Made by a program: the position numbers and the translations under genes. The notes beneath the pieces are model-generated. The model was not told the origin of the DNA and searched no databases. It worked only from the letters and a program-made list of their open reading frames with translations. DNA of 64,000 nt from contig CP107208.1 of the NCBI GenBank assembly GCA_025758045.1, forward strand, positions 1,612,001 to 1,676,000, read 5' to 3'. The stretch is from Oscillospiraceae bacterium (lineage in GTDB: Bacteria; Bacillota; Clostridia; Oscillospirales; Ruminococcaceae). Shown one piece after another: positions 58,361 through 64,000 of this stretch (positions within the stretch are counted from its first letter, which is position 1; each line of letters opens with the position of its first letter).

Positions 58361-59914
58361 ATGAGCCCAATTATCACTGTGCTGCTGGTCCTTGTTGCTG
58401 CTGCTGTTTGCGGGACGCTCGGTTTTTACCTGGGCGGCGAAAACCGCAAGCGCACGGCCGAAGCCAAGATCGGCTCGGCGGAAGACGAAGCCAAGCGCAT
58501 CGTAAACGATGCCATCAAGACGGCTGAAGCCAAGCGCAAGGAAACCATCGTAGAAGCCAAAGACGAAGCCTTCAAACTCAAGAGCGAAGCTGACAAGGAG
58601 ATCAAGGACCGCCGCGCCGAGATCACCCGCCAGGAGCGCCGCATGGACCAGAAGGAGGAGGCGCTGGACAAGCGCTCCGCCGCCATGGAGCGCAAAGAGG
58701 AAGACCTCAAGCGCCGCACCGAGACCGTGGAAGCCCGCCTGGACGAGCTGGAGCAGCTGAAAATGCGTCAGACCGAAAAGCTGGAGACCATCGCCGCCAT
58801 GAGCCAGGAGGATGCCCGCGCCGTGCTGCTGAAGCAGGTGGACGACGAGCTGACCCACGAAAAGGCCATGAAGATCAGCGCCTACCAGGCCAACATGAAG
58901 GACGAGTGCGACAACATCGCCCGTGAGCTGGTCGGCCAGGCCATCGCCCGCTGTGCCGCCGATGCCACCAGCGAAGCTACCGTCAGCGTGGTGCCGCTGC
59001 CCAGCGACGAGATGAAGGGCCGCATCATCGGCCGTGAAGGCCGCAACATCCGCGCCCTCGAGACCGCCACCGGCTGCGACCTCATCATCGATGATACGCC
59101 GGAAGCCATCACCCTGTCCAGCTTTGACCAGACCCGCCGCGAGGTCGCCCGCATGGCCCTCGAGCGCCTGATCGCCGATGGCCGTATCCACCCGGCCCGC
59201 ATCGAGGAGACCGTCGACAAGTGCCGCCGCGAGCTGGAGATTCAGATGAAGCGCGAGGGCGACAAGGCTGTCATGGATCTGGGTATCCACAGCCTGCACC
59301 CCGACCTGGTCAAGCTCATCGGCCGCCTGAAGTACCGCACCAGCTACGGCCAGAATGTGCTGAGCCACTCGCTGGAAGTTGCCTGGCTGGCCGGCCTGAT
59401 GGCTGGCGAACTGGGCATCAACGTTCAGCTGGCCCGCCGCGCCGGCCTGCTGCATGACATCGGCAAGGCCCTTGACCACGAGATCGAGGGCAGCCACGTG
59501 CAGATCGGCGTCGACATCTGCAAGAAATACCGCGAGAACCCGCAGGTCATCCACGCCATCGAGGCCCACCACGGCGACGTGGAGCCCAAGACCACCCTGG
59601 CCTTCATCATCATGGCTGCCGATGCCATCTCCGCTGCCCGCCCCGGTGCCCGCCGCGAGAACATGGAGAGCTACATCAAGCGTCTGGAAACGCTGGAGGC
59701 CCTCTGCAACGGCTTCGAGGGCGTCGAAAGCTCCTACGCTGTCCAGGCTGGCCGCGAGGTCCGCATCCTGGTTCAGCCGGACAAGGTCAGCGACGATCAG
59801 GTCATCCTGCTGGCGCGCAATGTCGCCAAAAAGATCGAGAACGAGTTGGATTACCCCGGCCAGATCAAGGTCAGCGTCATCCGCGAAAGCCGCGCTACCG
59901 AGTACGCAAAATAA
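58361..59914 (+). CDS. rny: Ribonuclease Y
   Basis: The 517-residue membrane-anchored endoribonuclease initiates mRNA decay. It has an N-terminal membrane helix (residues 4-24), a long charged coiled coil (about 30-175), a KH domain (about 205-270) with the GREGRNIRALE loop, and an HD domain (about 330-425) with LLHDIGKALDHE. The length is typical. AAGGAG precedes the ATG. Two tandem terminators follow. Confidence 0.97.
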   Translation: MSPIITVLLVLVAAAVCGTLGFYLGGENRKRTAEAKIGSAEDEAKRIVNDAIKTAEAKRKETIVEAKDEAFKLKSEADKEIKDRRAEITRQERRMDQKEEALDKRSAAMERKEEDLKRRTETVEARLDELEQLKMRQTEKLETIAAMSQEDARAVLLKQVDDELTHEKAMKISAYQANMKDECDNIARELVGQAIARCAADATSEATVSVVPLPSDEMKGRIIGREGRNIRALETATGCDLIIDDTPEAITLSSFDQTRREVARMALERLIADGRIHPARIEETVDKCRRELEIQMKREGDKAVMDLGIHSLHPDLVKLIGRLKYRTSYGQNVLSHSLEVAWLAGLMAGELGINVQLARRAGLLHDIGKALDHEIEGSHVQIGVDICKKYRENPQVIHAIEAHHGDVEPKTTLAFIIMAADAISAARPGARRENMESYIKRLETLEALCNGFEGVESSYAVQAGREVRILVQPDKVSDDQVILLARNVAKKIENELDYPGQIKVSVIRESRATEYAK

Positions 59915-59919
59915 TTTCC

Positions 59920-59952
59920 GCAGCCTGCCGCTTGCCGGTGGGCTGCTTTTTT
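59920..59952 (+). terminator. Terminator 1 of rny
   Basis: The stem GCAGCC/GGCTGC (59920-59925, 59941-59946) with an inner GC-rich part is followed by six T residues. Confidence 0.78.
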
Positions 59953-59959
59953 ATTATTC

Positions 59960-59986
59960 GGCCCCCTCTGGGAGGGGGCCTTTTTC
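59960..59986 (+). terminator. Terminator 2 of rny
   Basis: A perfect 9-bp stem GGCCCCCTC/GAGGGGGCC (59960-59968, 59972-59980) around TGG is followed by five T residues. It resembles the terminator at 57958. Confidence 0.85.
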
Positions 59987-59997
59987 ATATTAGCATC

Positions 59998-60026
59998 TTG
60001 CATATTTCCCCGCTACGCTTTATAAT
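59998..60026 (+). promoter_or_regulatory. Promoter of the aspartate racemase gene
   Basis: TTGCAT (59998-60003) and a perfect TATAAT (60021-60026) are separated by 17 bp. AAGGAGG follows at about 60045-60051. Confidence 0.7.
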
Positions 60027-60059
60027 AAATAAGAATACTGTTATAAGGAGGGGTGCGCC

Positions 60060-60791
60060 ACGACGGAGAAAAACCTGCCGCAAAACCCCCATAAAGAAGT
60101 TCTGGGCATCCTGGGTGGGCTGGGGCCTGCCGCCAGCTGCTACCTGTACCAGATGCTGATCGACCATACCCCCGCATCCTGTGACCAGGATCATATTGAC
60201 ATCGTCATTTCCTCCCGCGCGTCCACGCCGGATCGCACGGCGTTCATCATGGGCGAAAGCAAGGACGATCCCTTCGCTGTCATGGAGCAGGACGGTTTCA
60301 GCCTGGTGCACTACGGCGCTACGGTCATTGCTATCCCCTGCAACACCGCCCACTATTTCTACGACCGCCTGGCCGAGGCACTGCCCGTGCCGGTGCTGAA
60401 CATGCCACGCCTGACCGTGGCCGACGCCAAGGCTGCAGGCTGCACTAAGCTGGGCATCCTGGCTACCGACGGCACCCTGCAGGCCGAGACCTACCAGATC
60501 GCCTGCCGCGATGCGGGCATCGAGTGGGCCGCCCCCGCCGGCGACCACCAGGACGACATCATGTCGGTCATCTACGACGACATCAAGCAGGGCCGCCGCG
60601 CCGACATGGCCAAGTTCGGCGGTGCTGTGCACGACCTGAAAAAGCAGGGCTGCGATATGGCCGTCCTGGGCTGCACCGAGTTGAGCCTCGTCAAGCGGGA
60701 CGAGCACCTGGGTAAATTCTTCATCGACAGCACCGAGGTGCTTTGCCGCCACGCGCTGGAAGCCTGCGGCGTAACACCCATCGGGTTTTAA
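60060..60791 (+). CDS. Aspartate/glutamate racemase family protein, apparent ACG start
   Basis: The 243-residue enzyme has both catalytic cysteines of cofactor-independent Asp/Glu racemases: IPCNTAHYF near residue 99 and LGCTELSL near 205. The essential N-terminal loop LGILGGLGPAAS lies upstream of the first in-frame ATG at 60153, so that ATG cannot be the start of a working enzyme. Reading back, no ATG, GTG or TTG exists between the ribosome binding site (AAGGAGGGG) and this loop. The codon at proper spacing is ACG at 60060. It would make D-aspartate, which fits the D-aspartate-ligase-like gene at the other end of the window. Confidence 0.85.
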   Translation, partial: TTEKNLPQNPHKEVLGILGGLGPAASCYLYQMLIDHTPASCDQDHIDIVISSRASTPDRTAFIMGESKDDPFAVMEQDGFSLVHYGATVIAIPCNTAHYFYDRLAEALPVPVLNMPRLTVADAKAAGCTKLGILATDGTLQAETYQIACRDAGIEWAAPAGDHQDDIMSVIYDDIKQGRRADMAKFGGAVHDLKKQGCDMAVLGCTELSLVKRDEHLGKFFIDSTEVLCRHALEACGVTPIGF

Positions 60792-60847
60792 AAGTAAACA
60801 CACCTGCAAAGTGAAAACACCTACGCGGTTGTTATAAGGAGAGAATC

Positions 60848-62860
60848 ATGGATCAGAAAAAATTCTACATCACAACGCCGATCTATTACCCCAGCGATAA
60901 GCTGCACATCGGCCATACCTATTGCACCGTGGCCACCGACGCCATGGCCCGCTACAAGCGCCTGCAGGGCTACAACGTCAAGTTCCTGACCGGCACCGAC
61001 GAGCACGGCCAGAAGATCGAGCTGAAGGCCAAAGAGGCTGGCGTCACCCCGCAGCAGTTCGTCGACAACATCGTCGAAGGCCCCAAGGGCGTCAAGGACC
61101 TGTGGAAACTGATGAACATCAGCTACGACCGCTTTATCCGTACCACCGACGATTATCACGTTGCCGCCATCCAGAAGATCTTTAAAAAGATGTACGAGAA
61201 GGGCGACATCTACAAGGGCACCTACAAGGGCAAGTACTGCACCCCCTGTGAGAGCTTCTGGACCGAGAGCCAGCTGGTCAACGGCTGCTGCCCGGACTGC
61301 GGCCGTCCTGTCGTCGATGCTGAGGAAGAGGCTTACTTCTTCCGCCTGTCCAAGTACGCCGACCGCGTGCGCGACCTGCTGGTCAACACCGACTTCCTGC
61401 TGCCCCGTTCCCGCGTCAACGAGATGGTGCACAACTTCATCGATCCGGGCCTGGAGGACCTCTGCGTCTCCCGTACTAGTTTCAAGTGGGGCATCCCCGT
61501 CGACTTCGACCCCAAGCACGTCGTCTACGTTTGGATCGACGCCCTGTTCAACTACACCACCGCCCTCGGCTTCATGAACGATAAGTACCCCGACAGCGAC
61601 TACGAGACTTTCTGGCCTGCTGACGTGCATTTTATCGGCAAGGAGATCGTGCGGTTCCATTCCATCATCTGGCCTGCCATGCTGATGAGCATGGATATGC
61701 CCCTGCCCAAGCACGTTTACGGCCACGGCTGGCTGCTGCTGGACGGCGGCAAGATGTCCAAGTCCAAGGGCAACGTGGTGGATCCCTACCTGCTGGCCGA
61801 GCGTTACAGCGCCGACGCCCTGCGTTACTTCCTGCTACGTGATTTCCCGTTTGGCTCCGACGGCAACTTCTCCAACGAGCTGCTGATCAACCGTATCAAT
61901 ATGGACCTGGCCAACGACCTGGGCAATCTGCTGTCCCGTACCACCGCCATGGCGGACAAGTACTTTGGCGGCTGCCTGCCCATCGAGCAGGACGAAGGGG
62001 CCGAGGATGCCGCCCTGCTGAAAAAAGTCAGCGGTCTGCGCGCCCGCTACGAGGCCGACATGGAGGCTTATGCTTTCCAGAACGCTTTGGCCGACGTGTT
62101 TGAGGTCATCGACAACGCCAACAAGTACATCGACGCTACCGCCCCCTGGGTGCTGGCCAAGAGCGAGGACACCAAGCCCCGCCTGGCCCGTGTGCTGTAT
62201 AACCTGGCCGAGACCCTGCGCATCTGCACCGTGCTGCTGCAGCCGTTTATGCCTGCCACCTGCGAAAAGATCTTTGCCCAGCTGGGTGTGGATGACAGCC
62301 TGAAGACCTGGGACAGCGCCGCTGCCGTGGGTTCTATGCCTGCCAATGCCACCCTGCACAAGGGCGAGAACATCTTCCCCCGCATCGACACCGCCAAGGA
62401 GCTGGCCGAACTGGATGCCCTGGAGGCTGCCCAGAAAGCCGCTGCCCAGGCTGCCAACGCCCCCGCCGAGGAGCCTAAAGCCGAAGCCGCTGCTGCCAGC
62501 GCCGAGCTGATCGGCGACCATGAGGAAGAGATCAGCTTCGATGATTTCTGCAAGGTAGAGCTGCGTGTGGCCGAGGTTCGTGCCTGCGAGCGCATGAAGG
62601 AGAGTAAGAAGCTGCTGCACCTGACCGTTTTTGACGGCGAGCGCGAACGCTGCATCCTGTCCGGCATCGCCAAGTGGTTCGCACCCGAGGATCTGATCGG
62701 CAAAAAGATCGGCATCGTGGCTAACCTGGCACCCCGCCCGATGATGAAGGGTAAGTATGTCAGCGAGGGCATGATCTTTGCTGCTGATACTGATGTCGAC
62801 GGCGGCTGCTCCATCGCCTTCTTCCCGGACAGCACCCCCGCCGGTGCACGCATCCATTAA
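60848..62860 (+). CDS. metG: Methionyl-tRNA synthetase
   Basis: In this 670-residue class I synthetase the HIGH motif is exactly HIGH near residue 21. The zinc knuckle has CTPC and CCPDCG near residues 130-150, and the KMSKS motif is DGGKMSKSKGN near residue 300. A C-terminal tRNA-binding (OB-fold) domain (about 565-668) with DFCKVELRVAEV is joined by an alanine-rich linker. It charges tRNA-Met. AAGGAG lies nine bases before the ATG. No T-box-like leader is seen in the short upstream gap. Confidence 0.97.
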   Translation: MDQKKFYITTPIYYPSDKLHIGHTYCTVATDAMARYKRLQGYNVKFLTGTDEHGQKIELKAKEAGVTPQQFVDNIVEGPKGVKDLWKLMNISYDRFIRTTDDYHVAAIQKIFKKMYEKGDIYKGTYKGKYCTPCESFWTESQLVNGCCPDCGRPVVDAEEEAYFFRLSKYADRVRDLLVNTDFLLPRSRVNEMVHNFIDPGLEDLCVSRTSFKWGIPVDFDPKHVVYVWIDALFNYTTALGFMNDKYPDSDYETFWPADVHFIGKEIVRFHSIIWPAMLMSMDMPLPKHVYGHGWLLLDGGKMSKSKGNVVDPYLLAERYSADALRYFLLRDFPFGSDGNFSNELLINRINMDLANDLGNLLSRTTAMADKYFGGCLPIEQDEGAEDAALLKKVSGLRARYEADMEAYAFQNALADVFEVIDNANKYIDATAPWVLAKSEDTKPRLARVLYNLAETLRICTVLLQPFMPATCEKIFAQLGVDDSLKTWDSAAAVGSMPANATLHKGENIFPRIDTAKELAELDALEAAQKAAAQAANAPAEEPKAEAAAASAELIGDHEEEISFDDFCKVELRVAEVRACERMKESKKLLHLTVFDGERERCILSGIAKWFAPEDLIGKKIGIVANLAPRPMMKGKYVSEGMIFAADTDVDGGCSIAFFPDSTPAGARIH

Positions 62861-62942
62861 GGCTGTTTGTTCCTTTCTTGAAAGAAACTGAAAGAACTTT
62901 TAATTAAAATCACATAGTCATGCAATTTTGGGAGAATAAAAT

Positions 62943-63887
62943 TTGGATAACCAGAAGTCAAAGCTGGATAAATTCTTCTCCAATCCGGCGGCTGCTGTAG
63001 CTATGGCTATCCTCTGCAACATTCTGTGGGGGTCGGCACTGCCGTTTATCAAGATGGGGTATCGGATGTTCGCCATCGATTCCTCCGATACAGCGACCAT
63101 CCTCTGTTTTGCAGGCGTCCGCTTCATGATGGGCGCGGCGCTGGTCTGGCTGGCCGGGCTGGCGCTTAACCGCCGCCCGCTTCCCATGCCCCGCGGCAAA
63201 CAACTGGCCGTCTGCTGCGGATTGGGTCTGTGGCAGACCGCCGCGCAGTATTTCTTCTACTACTCGGCGGCCGCGCTGCTTACCGGTGCCATGGGCGGCA
63301 TCATCAACAGCACCCAAAGCTTTATGGGCGTTATCGTGGCCCATTTCCTGTACGGCAATGTCGACCGCATGACCCCGCGCAAGGCATTGGGCTGCGTGCT
63401 GGGTTTTGGCGGCGTCCTGTTTGCCACCTTAGGCAACTACGGCAGCGGCAGTGCCAAAGGCATTTTGTACATGCTGCTGGCTTCGGCCATCTTCTCGTTG
63501 GCCGGGCCGTGGAATAAGGCCGCCGCCAAAAAGACCGACAGCTTCACCGTCAGTGTCCTCAACCTGGGCTGCGGAGGGTTCGCGCTGGCCGTCATCGGCT
63601 TTGCCATAGGTGGCAGCTTGCACCCGCAGCAGGGCTGGGCTATCCCGGTATTACTCGTGCTGGCGTTCATTTCCGGTGCTGGCTATGTGCTGTGGGCTTT
63701 GCTGATGAAGAACAACCCCATTTCCCGCATCGCCATCTTCGGGCTTATTATCCCAATCATGAACGTGCTGCTCTCGGCCCTGCTCAACGGCGAGCCGCTG
63801 TTTGAGTGGCAGTACATCGCGGCGCTGGCGCTGGTCTGTGTGGGCATCTTCCTAGTCAACCGCGCCCCGCAGCCAAAGGAAAGCTGA
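62943..63887 (+). CDS. EamA-type (DMT superfamily) transporter
   Basis: The 314-residue protein has ten membrane helices in two EamA repeats (residues about 15-150 and 165-308). The first has ILCNILWGSALPFIKMGY; the second ends with a typical VCVGIFLVN helix. The start is a TTG at 62943 with GGGAG upstream. Family members export amino acids or metabolites; the substrate is unknown. Confidence 0.85.
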   Translation: MDNQKSKLDKFFSNPAAAVAMAILCNILWGSALPFIKMGYRMFAIDSSDTATILCFAGVRFMMGAALVWLAGLALNRRPLPMPRGKQLAVCCGLGLWQTAAQYFFYYSAAALLTGAMGGIINSTQSFMGVIVAHFLYGNVDRMTPRKALGCVLGFGGVLFATLGNYGSGSAKGILYMLLASAIFSLAGPWNKAAAKKTDSFTVSVLNLGCGGFALAVIGFAIGGSLHPQQGWAIPVLLVLAFISGAGYVLWALLMKNNPISRIAIFGLIIPIMNVLLSALLNGEPLFEWQYIAALALVCVGIFLVNRAPQPKES

Positions 63888-63890
63888 ATC

Positions 63891-64000
63891 ATGACGAATA
63901 TTTTTGACACCCATGCCCATTATGCCAGCCGCCAGTTTGACGGTGACCGTGTCGACCTGCTGGCCGCGCTGTCCCGGGGCGGCGTGGTGGGCGTGCTGGA
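63891..64000 (+). CDS. TatD-family hydrolase, cut by window end
   Basis: Only the first 36 residues are present. They begin MTNIFDTHAHYASRQFDGDR, with the metal-binding DTHAH motif of TatD-type Mg-dependent DNases and related amidohydrolases. It starts 3 bp after the EamA gene stops, in the same direction. Confidence 0.85.
   Translation, partial: MTNIFDTHAHYASRQFDGDRVDLLAALSRGGVVGVL

Noticed and set aside
56140..62860. Other long antisense frames opposite the ABC, rny, racemase and metG genes
   Set aside because: All lie within well-supported genes and have the same compositional look as other shadows.
1..64000. tRNA or rRNA genes
   Set aside because: I looked for T-arm motifs and cloverleaf ends in the intergenic gaps and saw none; no rRNA-like stretch is present.

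Overview
The window looks like chromosome of a strictly anaerobic, high-G+C gut Firmicute of the Oscillospiraceae (Gemmiger / Subdoligranulum / Faecalibacterium type). This is inferred from strongly G/C-ending codons in the housekeeping genes, pyruvate phosphate dikinase, clostridial-style ribosome binding sites and the clostridial conjugative-element families present. I found no tRNA, rRNA or CRISPR array.

Layout. (1) 1-9.5 kb is core: the end of a DtxR-type repressor, then on the minus strand asnB, an ATP-grasp ligase resembling D-aspartate ligase, and murE, with an intergenic repeat between the last two. A small AT-rich mazG-like / peptidase E pair follows, then ppdK on the plus strand. 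(2) 9.6-12.5 kb holds a large serine recombinase, its small companion ORF and debris including a multiply frameshifted gene. (3) 12.5-25.7 kb is an oxygen/NO defence block: flavodiiron protein, two DUF2249 proteins, a Crp/Fnr regulator, a six-gene operon (thioredoxin, CoA-disulfide reductase-rhodanese, class I ribonucleotide reductase NrdA/NrdB, a second thioredoxin, thioredoxin reductase), a rubrerythrin-superoxide reductase operon, a second Crp/Fnr regulator and a DUF134-NifX fusion. (4) 25.9-27.0 kb is conjugative-element debris. (5) 27.1-38.6 kb is a large potassium cluster (kdpF-A-B-C, CBS protein, frameshifted ktrB, ktrA, a membrane-anchored ligand-binding-like protein, kdpD, kdpE). (6) 38.8-46.4 kb is a truncated conjugative type IV secretion module cut by an IS3-family element. 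(7) 46.4-51.6 kb is an extracytoplasmic methionine sulfoxide repair operon with a divergent two-component system. (8) 51.8-64 kb is core again: MFS transporter, MarR plus heterodimeric ABC exporter, ribonuclease Y, aspartate racemase, metG, an EamA transporter and the start of a TatD hydrolase.

How it fits together. The middle 42 kb reads as a mosaic mobile island carrying tolerance to oxygen, nitric oxide and potassium/osmotic stress, bounded and interrupted by decayed conjugative elements. Two Crp/Fnr regulators sit beside two different palindrome types. All three palindromes found lie about 41 bp upstream of the inferred start site of a defence operon, the position expected for activation. 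In the flanking core, asnB, the D-aspartate-ligase-like gene and aspartate racemase could together make a D-Asp/D-Asn peptidoglycan crossbridge. The racemase appears to lack a canonical start codon and may start at ACG.
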